A DNA stretch of 64,000 nt. Source: Mesorhizobium sp. 113-3-3 (lineage in GTDB: Bacteria; Pseudomonadota; Alphaproteobacteria; Rhizobiales; Rhizobiaceae). Below, piece by piece: positions 17,734-25,893 of the stretch. The position numbers and the translations under genes were made by a program. The notes under the pieces are model-generated. The model was not told where the DNA came from, made no database searches, and saw only the letters and a list, made by a program, of their open reading frames with translations. The stretch lies in assembly GCF_016756495.1 (NCBI RefSeq), contig NZ_AP023245.1, positions 1 through 64,000 of the forward strand, written 5' to 3'. How positions within the stretch are numbered: the first letter of the stretch is position 1; each line of letters starts with the position of its first letter.

Positions 17734-17760
17734 GCACTATAGTGTGTCGCACCATAGTGC
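17734..17760. promoter_or_regulatory. Palindromic operator-like site upstream of the XRE gene
   Basis: GCACTAT (17734-17740) and ATAGTGC (17754-17760) are inverted. The first half also contains the 10-bp palindrome CACTATAGTG (17735-17744). The layout of two half-overlapping palindromes resembles controller-protein or XRE operators of the ACTATAGT type. It lies 22 bases before the XRE start and 78 bases before the divergent threonine-synthase-like start, so one repressor could govern both. Confidence 0.6.
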
Positions 17761-17782
17761 GCGTCGTAGCATCCGTTGTTTG

Positions 17783-18049
17783 ATGAAACTTCGCGGCGTT
17801 TTTGGTCTGAACGTGCAGCGGCTTCGGAGAGAGAGGAAACTCTCTCAGGAGCAGTTGTCGTTCGTTTCGGGTCGCACGCGCGCCTATATCAGCAGCGTCG
17901 AAGCCGGGAGGCGCAACGCCACGCTGGATACAGTCGAAATTTTGGCCAAGGCATTGAATGTCGAACCGCAAGAGTTGGTTTCAGCAAGCCCGGAAAATAG
18001 GCGAGCTAGCCGGGTGACGAAACCGGCCGCTTCCAAGTCGACCGATTGA
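17783..18049 (+). CDS. XRE-family transcriptional regulator
   Basis: A small 88-residue DNA-binding protein with one helix-turn-helix (about 8-62: LNVQRLRRERKLSQEQLSF, then TRAYISSVEAGRRN and ILAKALNV). The frame is open to 17534, but ATG 17783 begins the domain and leaves the palindromes at 17734-17760 in non-coding DNA. It likely regulates itself and the divergent gene. The lysine-rich tail has no known domain. Confidence 0.8.
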   Translation: MKLRGVFGLNVQRLRRERKLSQEQLSFVSGRTRAYISSVEAGRRNATLDTVEILAKALNVEPQELVSASPENRRASRVTKPAASKSTD

Positions 18050-18215
18050 AGCCAACGTCATCAATGCAGTACTGATCCGGTCTCCACTTATCTCTTCGTT
18101 TTGACATGCGATTGACTCCTTCAGTGTACATTCGATCCGCCTCCTATTGAAGATGGCATCAAGACACGCATAGGTTGTTGTGCGGGTAGGGCTTGACTGT
18201 AGTCGAGGTCTGCCA

Positions 18216-18944
18216 ATGGAGAACAAAATCGTTTCTGACCTCTTTGCGGCGATCTCGAAGATCGACACCGCGCGGTCGGCCGATGCCATCCTTCAAGCTT
18301 TCCGCTCAGCCATGGAGCGCTACGGATTGCGCAATTTTCTGATCACCGGACTGCCTGTGCCGCACGATACGGACTGGCAGCGTGAGATTCTTGCTGATGG
18401 CTGGTCTCCTGAATGGCATCGTCGGTATGTCGCCGAGGAGTATTTTTTGCACGATCCTTGTGTCGCCCAGTGCCGGCACTCGCCACAGCCCTTCCGATGG
18501 GGCGAGCTGCCGGCCGCAAGGCTGGTTGCACGCGCGAAGCTGGTCATCGACGAGGCGGCCGAGTTCGGGATGAAAGAAGGTATCTGCGTCCCCATTCATG
18601 TCCCACTGGCCGGGCCGGGCGTCGTCACGATGGCGAGTGACCGGATGGAGGTTCCGCCAAGCGCCATGCCCCTTATCGAAACACTTTGCGTGCATACCTT
18701 TCGCCGCCTCTCAGCGCTGGGAACACCCGGCGATGGCAATGAGCCCACGCCCTTGACGGCGCGCGAGCGCGAACTCCTGGAGTGGAGCGCGCAAGGCAAA
18801 TCCACCGATGACATCGCTTGTATCCTCGGTGTCACCAGGAACACGGTCGAAAGCCATCAGCGCAACATTCGAGGCAAGCTCGATGCAATCAACGTGGCGC
18901 ATGCCATTGTCAAGGCGCTGCGACGGCAGGAAATCCAGATTTAG
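18216..18944 (+). CDS. LuxR-family acyl-homoserine-lactone receptor (TraR-like)
   Basis: A 242-residue quorum-sensing regulator. All six autoinducer-domain residues that are conserved in TraR are present: Trp67, Tyr71, Asp80, Pro81, Trp95 and Gly122. The C-terminal GerE helix-turn-helix spans about 175-235 (LTARERELLEWSAQGKSTDD, TVESHQRNI). I chose ATG 18216, with GAGGT upstream. The luxI-type gene follows after 66 bases on the same strand, so it is a complete receptor/synthase pair. Which genes it controls is not evident; the trb operon and the metabolic cluster are candidates. Confidence 0.88.
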   Translation: MENKIVSDLFAAISKIDTARSADAILQAFRSAMERYGLRNFLITGLPVPHDTDWQREILADGWSPEWHRRYVAEEYFLHDPCVAQCRHSPQPFRWGELPAARLVARAKLVIDEAAEFGMKEGICVPIHVPLAGPGVVTMASDRMEVPPSAMPLIETLCVHTFRRLSALGTPGDGNEPTPLTARERELLEWSAQGKSTDDIACILGVTRNTVESHQRNIRGKLDAINVAHAIVKALRRQEIQI

Positions 18945-19010
18945 CAATACCTGAATACCGTCATACGTACGGCAAGTCGATTTTCCTACGACCCTCCGCC
19001 TGGAGGCGTC

Positions 19011-19625
19011 ATGGTTCGTATGCATCTGGTCACTTGGGATAACAGGAAGCACTACAGGAAAGTTCTGGAGCGCTACTTTCGGATACGGTACGAGATCTAC
19101 GTGAAGCAGAGACGCTGGCGCGCCGTCGCCCGGCCGATCAACATCGAGATCGATGCCTTCGATAACGAACATACGCTTTATGTCCTGGCGCTTGATACCA
19201 ATGGCAAGATCGTAGGCGGCTCGCGCCTCGTGCCGACGCTGCAGCCGCATCTCATGAGCGAGGTCTTCCCGGGTCTCGCTGGCGGCAGGCCGCCGAGAGC
19301 GGCTGAGATTTTCGAATGGACGCGCTTCTTCGTCGTTCCATCGCTCCGCACGCAGGGTGCCTCATCTCCGGTCGCCGGCTTTGTTCTTTGCGGTCTGCTC
19401 GAGGCCGCACAAAGCCTGGGGATTCGACAGATCAGTGTGGTCTGCGAGGCGTTCTGGCCAAAACGGCTGCGTGCGCTTGGCTGGAGGCTGACCGAGCTCG
19501 GCGACGTTCTGGAACATCCCGACGGCGACATCATCGCGTTGCTGATCGATGTCACGCCCGAGGCCGTTGAACAGACGCGCCGCGCTTACGGCATCAGCGG
19601 CGTCATACTTGCCGACAAGATCTAG
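19011..19625 (+). CDS. LuxI-family acyl-homoserine-lactone synthase (TraI-like)
   Basis: A 204-residue autoinducer synthase that would make an AHL from S-adenosylmethionine and an acyl carrier. Family residues include FRIRYEIYVKQRRW, the acidic pair in IEIDAFDNE, GGSRLVPT and EIFEWTRFFV. GGAGG lies just before ATG 19011; ATG 19020 is an alternative. The upstream gap holds the weak inverted repeat CCGT/ACGG (18958-18972), which could be a lux-type box but is too short to be sure. The acyl chain cannot be read from the sequence. Confidence 0.88.
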   Translation: MVRMHLVTWDNRKHYRKVLERYFRIRYEIYVKQRRWRAVARPINIEIDAFDNEHTLYVLALDTNGKIVGGSRLVPTLQPHLMSEVFPGLAGGRPPRAAEIFEWTRFFVVPSLRTQGASSPVAGFVLCGLLEAAQSLGIRQISVVCEAFWPKRLRALGWRLTELGDVLEHPDGDIIALLIDVTPEAVEQTRRAYGISGVILADKI

Positions 19626-19942
19626 AATGATACCCATCCCCAGCTGAAGTTCGCCAGCCGGCGACCGCCAATCGATCGCAAATTGTAGAACTATTCGACG
19701 ACCATTTTGGGACCGGAAGCGGAGCCGCAGCTTCGAGCTGCAACTCTTCAAGAGCGGACAATTGGCGTGGGCATCGCACTGGCTGGACCTAAAGGGGTGA
19801 CGTGAGAGCACCCGACAATGGTTAGAGCTTTCAAGTGGCCGGCCAAGTCAGGACCCGGTCATCGCCAGAATGATTCAGATTCGAGTTCGGCCTTCGTCAA
19901 GCCAATATCGTTGATCATGTGCGCCTCGATATCGGCGCGAGG
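19626..19942. other. Intergenic stretch without a recognisable gene
   Basis: About 317 bases between the AHL synthase and the membrane-protein gene. No credible reading frame, repeat or terminator was seen. The short ORFs here lack ribosome-binding sites. Confidence 0.4.
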
Positions 19943-20644
19943 TCACAGCGCACCGCGTGTTAAGTGCACATTGGAATCGTCGATGCCGGTCGCGCTTCTC
20001 CATAGCCAGCCGGCCAACCAAGCGATAGCTATCGCAAGAACCATTAAGCCAAGGTCGAGAGCCCACTCCGGCACGAACGCACGGAGGGCGATAGGCGCCG
20101 CGCCAAGGAGATAGAGCGCCAGTGGAATGCGTGGCACGCTTCTTACAACGACAAGAGAAATTACGAACGCAAACGTCCCAATCAAGAAAAGCAGCGAACT
20201 GGCGACTAGCGCGAGTCCCAATGGCCCGGCTCGTAAGTCGATGATGGTTGTCAGCGGAAGTTTCGCAAATACGAGATTGATCACCACTTCCACTCCTTCC
20301 AAACTTGCCAATGCAACGAAATTGAGGACAAACGCGATAGTGCCAAGCCGGCCAGCACGCCGTCCAGAAGCAAGAAACAAACCCACGACAAGACCCAGCG
20401 CCAATATCTCTGCAAGGGGCGCCAGAAGTTGCGTCAAATCGGTGGTCGGGATGAGCGAGCTGCGCTTAGCCGCGTTGACCAGAAGAATAAGTGCGCTTCC
20501 CACTCCGGCGATGGACGCAAGCCGATAAAGCGGAACGTTGGTCACAGCCGCGCTTAAGCTCACCTCCGGCCGAGGTTCTCCGGCTGGGCTGGGGACCGAA
20601 ATAGACGATTGCGGTGGGTGAGTTTCGGCGTTTCTGGCGAACAT
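19943..20644 (-). CDS. Integral membrane protein of unknown function
   Basis: A 233-residue protein with about six hydrophobic segments (roughly residues 40-60, 70-92, 98-120, 140-165, 172-190 and 195-222) and a proline-rich cytoplasmic N-terminus. I do not recognise the family. It is divergent from a TetR regulator across a 169-bp region that contains two matching operators, a layout typical of an efflux or membrane gene controlled by its neighbour. Transport activity is not established. Confidence 0.65.
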   Translation of the reverse strand: MFARNAETHPPQSSISVPSPAGEPRPEVSLSAAVTNVPLYRLASIAGVGSALILLVNAAKRSSLIPTTDLTQLLAPLAEILALGLVVGLFLASGRRAGRLGTIAFVLNFVALASLEGVEVVINLVFAKLPLTTIIDLRAGPLGLALVASSLLFLIGTFAFVISLVVVRSVPRIPLALYLLGAAPIALRAFVPEWALDLGLMVLAIAIAWLAGWLWRSATGIDDSNVHLTRGAL

Positions 20645-20707
20645 GTTCAGCTCCTACATCTGGGAGTTCGGCAACCGCGAAAGTCGCAGGCCTGTTCCGA
20701 TCCCATT

Positions 20708-20756
20708 TGTAATCACTGATTACATCCTATCATCTTCGTTGTAAACAGCGATTACA
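20708..20756. promoter_or_regulatory. Two TetR-type operators between the membrane protein and tetR genes
   Basis: TGTAATCACTGATTACA at 20708-20724 is a palindrome with 7-bp arms. A second copy, TGTAAACAGCGATTACA at 20740-20756, differs in the left arm at one base. Their starts are 32 bp apart, about three helical turns, so both face the same side. They lie 64 and 58 bases from the divergent start codons at 20644 and 20814. Confidence 0.8.
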
Positions 20757-20813
20757 TCATGCCCGCATTGGTGATACGCATGCATTGTGCAGTTCAAACG
20801 AACGAAGGACGAA

Positions 20814-21452
20814 ATGCCAAAGGACAAGACGCCTAGCCGCACTGGGTACCACCACGGCAATCTGCGGCAGGTGCTAATCGATGCTGCGGTTCAACTGATA
20901 GAGAAGGACGGGGCCGAGAATGTCAGCGTGCGCGAAGTCGCCAAGCGAGCGGGCGTTTCCCCCGGTGCACCCTTCCGTCATTTCGCAAGTAAGACCGCAT
21001 TGATGACGGCTGTCGCGGAGCAGGCAATGAGCCGATTCCGCTCGGAGATTACGAACGCCGTCAAGAATGTCGCTACGGAAGACTCGATTGAACGCTTTGC
21101 CGCTGTTGGAATGGCCTATTTGCGCTGGGCACTTCGAAACCCCACCCATTTCCAAATCATCTCCGCTAGGAGTCTCATTGATTGGGATAGTTCGGAGTCG
21201 CTGCGTCGCGATAACGAAGCGGTGCGTGCTTTGATGGAAGGGGCGATGGTAGAAGCTCAGCGACGAGACATGCTCCGGTCAAACGACATAGCAGAGACGC
21301 AGATCGCCGCGAGGGCGCTGGTCTACGGGCTCGCACGCATGTGCATTGACGGACATTTTGCACAGTGGGGAGTGACGGGAAACACAGCGGAGCGAACTGC
21401 GGAGAATGTCTTAGCGCACTTCGTGACACTGGTTAGAAACGACCGGTCTTGA
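20814..21452 (+). CDS. TetR/AcrR-family regulator
   Basis: A 212-residue repressor. The N-terminal helix-turn-helix (about 10-60: YHHGNLRQVLIDAAVQLIEK, VREVAKRAGVSPGAPFRHF) belongs to the class with a WHG-type ligand domain. I preferred ATG 20814 with AAGGA upstream over GTG 20787. It likely represses the divergent membrane-protein gene through the two palindromes. Its ligand is unknown. Confidence 0.88.
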   Translation: MPKDKTPSRTGYHHGNLRQVLIDAAVQLIEKDGAENVSVREVAKRAGVSPGAPFRHFASKTALMTAVAEQAMSRFRSEITNAVKNVATEDSIERFAAVGMAYLRWALRNPTHFQIISARSLIDWDSSESLRRDNEAVRALMEGAMVEAQRRDMLRSNDIAETQIAARALVYGLARMCIDGHFAQWGVTGNTAERTAENVLAHFVTLVRNDRS

Positions 21453-21662
21453 TGAACTACCGGGCTAGGACAAATGTCCGAAACGCGGCGCAAGCTGCCG
21501 TCCACACTCGCTGCATTCCCACTTATCCATAAGCACCCGAAACTTGGGTAGAGGCACGACTCAGAAAGTTTGAAAGGATTCAAGGAAACCCATGGATATT
21601 GTCATCGCGCCCATTTGCGCGGTAGTCAGCCTTATGATGTGTCGAACCCGGTTGACGGACTC

Positions 21663-22361
21663 ATGAAGCCGCTGGTCCTGATCTCCTCGAAGGACCCGGA
21701 TTTTTTCCTGGTTTTCGGGCACATACTTTCGGTAGCGGGGTTCGAGATTCGCCTGATTTCGGGAGATCGGGAAATCGCACGCGCCATCGAGACGGCAGCC
21801 CCGCTTGCCGTGATCATGGACTGCCATCCAGGCGACCGTGCCGTGGTCAAACAGTGTACCTGGCTGAAGTCCAGCGCCGCAACCGAAGGGACGCCGGTCG
21901 TGAGCCTGGTTGCCCCGCGTTCGGGCAAGCTGCATCTCGATTTGATCAAGGCTGGAGTCGATGAGATATTTTCCCGGCCGTTCGCCCCCGAACAGCTTCT
22001 GGCCTGGCTGCATGGCAAAGCGGGCCTTGCGAAGTTATCGCGCGAAACGGACTCGGGTGAGTTGGTGCAGGGCGATTTCCGGCTGGAGCGGCAGACCCAC
22101 CGGACATTCTTCAGGCAAAAAGAAATCGTCATGCCACCGATCGAGTTCAAGCTTTTGCGCAGCCTTTTGGGTCAGCCTGGCAAGGTCTTCAGCCGCGAGG
22201 AACTTGTCGCGACCGCGTGGCCTGAACATGCCGCCGCAACCGACGTCCGGGGCGTCGACGTCCATATCGCCAGGCTGCGCAAAAGGCTTAGGGCGTCCGT
22301 GGGAAGCGATGTGATCCGGACGGTCCGCTCGGCTGGCTACGCGTTCGCGCCGGAGTGGTAG
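21663..22361 (+). CDS. OmpR/PhoB-type response regulator, orphan
   Basis: A 232-residue two-component regulator: receiver domain (about 1-115) with a candidate phosphoacceptor Asp in VIMDCHPGD, and a winged-helix DNA-binding domain (about 135-230; LLRSLLGQPGKVFSREEL, RGVDVHIARLRKRL, RTVRSAGYAF). The receiver is divergent from typical PhoB. No histidine kinase gene is nearby. ATG 21663 is the only methionine in a suitable place, but its ribosome-binding site is weak; a TTG at 21570 would extend it by 31 residues. Confidence 0.8.
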   Translation: MKPLVLISSKDPDFFLVFGHILSVAGFEIRLISGDREIARAIETAAPLAVIMDCHPGDRAVVKQCTWLKSSAATEGTPVVSLVAPRSGKLHLDLIKAGVDEIFSRPFAPEQLLAWLHGKAGLAKLSRETDSGELVQGDFRLERQTHRTFFRQKEIVMPPIEFKLLRSLLGQPGKVFSREELVATAWPEHAAATDVRGVDVHIARLRKRLRASVGSDVIRTVRSAGYAFAPEW

Positions 22362-22435
22362 CCTGCTCGGCGATTCCGGCATGTGGCGCGCTTGCGCGCC
22401 GACTGCCGGCACGCAGGGTCCATACGCGTCGGCTC

Positions 22436-23212
22436 TCAATGGCTCAGGATGGGATCCAGGAACAGCCGGGCACGCGGGTGAGCGGCCCGAGAGAAAAAGT
22501 CTTTGGACGAGGCATGCTCGACAATGCGCCCTTCGTCCATGAAAACGATCTCATCCGCGACTTCGCGTGCGAAACCCATTTCATGGGTCACGCAGACCAT
22601 GGTCATGCCGCTGCTCGCGAGCGCGATCATGACGTCGAGGACTTCCTTGATCATTTCCGGGTCGAGCGCCGAGGTGGGTTCGTCGAACAGCATGATGCGG
22701 GGATTGAGGCAAAGCGCGCGCGCGATCGCCACCCTTTGTTGTTGGCCGCCCGAGAGCTGGGCCGGGTAGGCCTGCGCCTTTTCTGGAATACGCACTGCTG
22801 TTAGATGCTGCATGGCGATCTCTTCGGCCTCCCGTGCTGGTTTTAGGAGAACCCGGCGCAGCGCCAGCGTGCAGTTGGCGAGCACGGTGAGGTGCGGGAA
22901 CAGGTTGAAGCTCTGAAACACCATGCCTGTCTGCCGGCGCGCCTTCGTGGTATCGCGGCCATCTTTTCTCAGCGTTGCCGCTTCGAACTCGATCGTTCCA
23001 TTCTGGAAAGGCTCGAGACCGTTGATGCAGCGGATCAAGGTCGACTTGCCGGAGCCGGACGGTCCGCAAACCACGATGCGTGCGCCCGGCCGTACGGATA
23101 GATCGATGTTTTTCAAAACGTGCAGGGCGCCGAACCACTTGTTGAGACCGTCGATCCGGACATGAGGGATGGACTGAGCGGCCTCGACTGGATGTGGGGC
23201 CTGAGCGAGCAT
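22436..23212 (-). CDS. ABC transporter ATP-binding protein, polar amino-acid type
   Basis: A 258-residue ATPase of the GlnQ/HisP class. Walker A is GPSGSGKST (about 49-57), the signature is LSGGQQQRVAIARAL, and Walker B is IMLFDEPTSALDPEM. Its ATG overlaps the upstream permease stop by one base, so it is the last gene of a three-gene minus-strand operon. The matching solute-binding protein is probably the one encoded at 10093-10965. Confidence 0.92.
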   Translation of the reverse strand: MLAQAPHPVEAAQSIPHVRIDGLNKWFGALHVLKNIDLSVRPGARIVVCGPSGSGKSTLIRCINGLEPFQNGTIEFEAATLRKDGRDTTKARRQTGMVFQSFNLFPHLTVLANCTLALRRVLLKPAREAEEIAMQHLTAVRIPEKAQAYPAQLSGGQQQRVAIARALCLNPRIMLFDEPTSALDPEMIKEVLDVMIALASSGMTMVCVTHEMGFAREVADEIVFMDEGRIVEHASSKDFFSRAAHPRARLFLDPILSH

Positions 23213-23871
23213 CAGTGGCGTCCAGCTGCGAGCAGGCGCTGCTCGACGCGCTTCACGCCATAAGAGATGAGCAAGGCCAGAGCGAGAAACAGTATGCCGG
23301 CAACGGTCAGCGGCTCTGCGTATCGATAGGTTTCAGAAGCAATATCGAAGGCGCGTCCGAGCATTTCGGGCACGGCCAGGATTGCCAGATAGGGCGTCGC
23401 CTTGAGGATCGACACAAGATAGTTGCCCAACGGTGCGGCGACGTTGCGCAACATCTGCGGCGCGATGACGAAAACGACCGTGTCGCGGCGTGTGAGCGAC
23501 AACGCTCTGGCTGCTTCCTGCTGGCCTTTCGGGATCGCGTCGATGCCCGCTTTGAACACCTCCGCCAGATAGCCGCTGTAATACAGGCTCAGCCCCACTA
23601 TGCCGACCGTCATGGCGCCAAGCCGGATCCCGTAGAAGGGCAGGACGAAATACAGGAAATAGAGCCAGGCCAGAACCGGCGTCGAGCGGATGAAGTCGAT
23701 CAGGAAGCGGACGGCGAGGCCAGTCGCACCGCCCCCGCGGCGGATCATTTCGAAAGTGAAACCAAGCACTGAGGCGCCGAGGCAACTCAAGACGGTTGCG
23801 AGCAGGGTCGTTCCGATCGCTCCGATGATCGTTGGGACGGTCGATAGGGCGAAATCGAGGTTAAATCCCAC
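23212..23871 (-). CDS. ABC transporter permease (polar amino acid), second subunit
   Basis: A 219-residue membrane protein of the HisM/GlnP class with about five transmembrane segments and the EAA-loop motif (KGQQEAARALSLTRRDTV). I chose the GTG at 23871, which has GAGGAA upstream and overlaps the previous permease by 11 bases. The ATG at 23922 would give a 62-base overlap and a non-family N-terminus. Confidence 0.85.
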   Translation of the reverse strand: MGFNLDFALSTVPTIIGAIGTTLLATVLSCLGASVLGFTFEMIRRGGGATGLAVRFLIDFIRSTPVLAWLYFLYFVLPFYGIRLGAMTVGIVGLSLYYSGYLAEVFKAGIDAIPKGQQEAARALSLTRRDTVVFVIAPQMLRNVAAPLGNYLVSILKATPYLAILAVPEMLGRAFDIASETYRYAEPLTVAGILFLALALLISYGVKRVEQRLLAAGRH

Positions 23872-24520
23872 GCGGCGTTCCTCTTCCGGGGTTGACCCGC
23901 GCCTCGAGCCAGCGGCCGGCAAGTGCGATCGGATAACAGACGACGAAGAAGGCCAGCAGCAGCGCCGAATAGATCGCGACGGGGTCGTAGTCGGTCTGCG
24001 CGATTTCCTTGGCGCGGAAGGTCATGTCCGTCAGCGTGACCAGCGAGACGAGGGACGTCGCCTTGACGAGCTGGATAAGGTTGTTGACGAAGGTCGGGCT
24101 CATCGCTACCAGCGCCTGCGGCAGCTCGATCAGGAGCAGGATCGCCGGGCGCGAAAGGCCGAGCGCCATGCCCGCCTCGCGTTGGCCGGCGGGCAGGGAC
24201 TGCAGCCCGGCGCGAACCGCCTGGCTGGCATAGCCGCCGGTGTTGAGACCGAGCACCAATGCACTGACGGTCAGCGCCGACAGAGTGACCCCCATCACCG
24301 GCAGCACGTAGTAAAAGAAGAAGAGCAGGACGACGACCGCTGAGCTGCGCCAGAATTCGATCACGGCGGTAACCAGAAAGCGCGTCATGCCGGTGGCCAG
24401 AAACTGCGCGACGCCGAAGACGAGCGCGAAGGGGACTGCAAAGACCAGGCCATAGGCCGTGACCTGTGCGGTGATACCCAGCCCTCGCAGAATGCCCAGC
24501 CAGATGTGGAGCATGTTCAT
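23861..24520 (-). CDS. ABC transporter permease (polar amino acid), first subunit
   Basis: A 219-residue HisM/GlnP-class permease with the EAA motif AGQREAGMALGLSRPA and a hydrophobic N-terminus. The frame extends to 24721, but the first 67 residues are not family-like; ATG 24520 (MNMLHIW) is the likely start, with GTGGGA upstream. It is the first gene of the transporter operon and is transcribed away from trbB. Confidence 0.85.
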   Translation of the reverse strand: MNMLHIWLGILRGLGITAQVTAYGLVFAVPFALVFGVAQFLATGMTRFLVTAVIEFWRSSAVVVLLFFFYYVLPVMGVTLSALTVSALVLGLNTGGYASQAVRAGLQSLPAGQREAGMALGLSRPAILLLIELPQALVAMSPTFVNNLIQLVKATSLVSLVTLTDMTFRAKEIAQTDYDPVAIYSALLLAFFVVCYPIALAGRWLEARVNPGRGTPRGI

Positions 24521-24909
24521 GGGGTCCCACCACTCTTCGTCGAGGCGGGCGGCGACGATGTCAGTATCGTGTCGGCGTGCTTGAGGAGGGCGGTTTTGCG
24601 CCGAGAAATCGCGCCCTCCGGACCGGACCTCATGACATCCTCCGCGCAGTGGAAAGAACGATGCCTGTAGGAGCAGGCCATCGGTGGCTCTCTCATAAGC
24701 CCGGCCGGAGTCGACTGTCAATAAACATGTATAAATTATTGCGAAAGTTTACATTATGGCGCAACGGCCGTCGCCGCCGCCGTTGGCCGGTAATTGCACG
24801 CTACGCTACGATGACGGCTGAAACCCGTTGAATCGAATCGCTTCCGGGCTCTTTTGATCGTCCCCGACCGGGCGTTGTTTGACGCGTTCCCGGCTCAGAC
24901 GGGGACAGG
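24521..24909. other. Divergent region between the transporter operon and trbB; right boundary of the inserted block
   Basis: About 390 bases with an A+T-rich core (24720-24760, containing ATAAACATGTATAAATTATT) in otherwise GC-rich DNA. This is the likely promoter zone for the minus-strand transporter operon and perhaps for trbB. The block that separates copG from trbB must end in or near this stretch, but no direct or inverted repeat shared with 7573-7759 was found by eye. Confidence 0.45.
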
Positions 24910-25893
24910 ATGGCTATCTCGCAAAACGATACCGAGGGACTCGCGCGCAGCTCGCGCATGCTGCGCACCGCGCTCGGACCGGCCATCGCCCGGTTTCTCG
25001 ACGATCCCGCGATCGTTGAAATCATGCTGAACCCGGATGGCCGTATCTGGGTGGACCGGCTTTCGGAAGGTTTGGCCGATACAGGGGAAATGCTGGCGCC
25101 TGCCGCTGGCGAGCGGATTGTGCGCCTGGTTGCCCATCATGTCGGCGCCGAGGTCCATTCCCGTTCCCCGCGCGTCTCGGCCGAATTGCCGCAAACCGGC
25201 GAGCGTTTCGAGGGCTTGTTGCCGCCCGTCGTCGCAGCACCCGCCTTCGCCATCCGCAAGCCCGCCGTCGCCGTGTTCACGCTCGATGACTACGTCGCGG
25301 CAGGCATAATGTCCGCCGGTCAGGCCGCGATCTTGCGCGCCGCGGTTGCCGGGCGCGCCAACATCCTTGTTGCCGGCGGCACATCGACTGGCAAGACCAC
25401 CCTCACCAACGCGCTGCTCGCCGAAGTGGCGAAAGGGATGGATCGGGTCGTCATCATCGAGGACACAAGCGAACTGCAGTGCGCCGCGCCCAACCTTGTC
25501 GCAATGCGCACCAAGGATGGCGTCGCCACGCTCGCCGACCTGGTTCGCTCATCTTTGCGCCTGCGGCCCGACCGCATCCCCATTGGCGAGGTGCGCGGCG
25601 CCGAAGCCCTGGATCTGTTGAAGGCATGGGGCACCGGGCACCCTGGCGGCATCGGCACCCTTCATGCGGGCTCCGGCATGGGCGCGCTGCGCCGTCTTGA
25701 GCAGCTTATCCAGGAAGCCGTCGTCGCCGTCCCGCGTGCGCTGATCGCCGACACGATCGGCCTCGTCGCCGTCCTGTCCGGACGTGGCGCCGCACGACGG
25801 CTTGTCGAACTCGTCCGGGTCGAGGGTCTCGGCCCTGACGGCGATTATCGCATTGCAGAAGCCACACCGATCAATCCAGGAGAAACCTCATGA
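24910..25893 (+). CDS. trbB: TrbB, VirB11-type traffic ATPase
   Basis: A 327-residue hexameric ATPase that energises mating-pair formation. Walker A is [11 protein letters not shown] (about 157-167), the Asp box is [11 protein letters not shown], Walker B is [15 protein letters not shown], and the His box is [13 protein letters not shown]. It starts the trb operon and overlaps trbC by 4 bases. Its usual upstream neighbour, the copG-like gene, is 17 kb away. Confidence 0.95.
   Translation: MAISQNDTEGLARSSRMLRTALGPAIARFLDDPAIVEIMLNPDGRIWVDRLSEGLADTGEMLAPAAGERIVRLVAHHVGAEVHSRSPRVSAELPQTGERFEGLLPPVVAAPAFAIRKPAVAVFTLDDYVAAGIMSAGQAAILRAAVAGRANILVAGGTSTGKTTLTNALLAEVAKGMDRVVIIEDTSELQCAAPNLVAMRTKDGVATLADLVRSSLRLRPDRIPIGEVRGAEALDLLKAWGTGHPGGIGTLHAGSGMGALRRLEQLIQEAVVAVPRALIADTIGLVAVLSGRGAARRLVELVRVEGLGPDGDYRIAEATPINPGETS

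Noticed and set aside
18958..18972. lux box before the AHL synthase gene (CCGT...ACGG)
   Set aside because: Only four-base arms around CATACGT; too weak to call without binding data or a second site.
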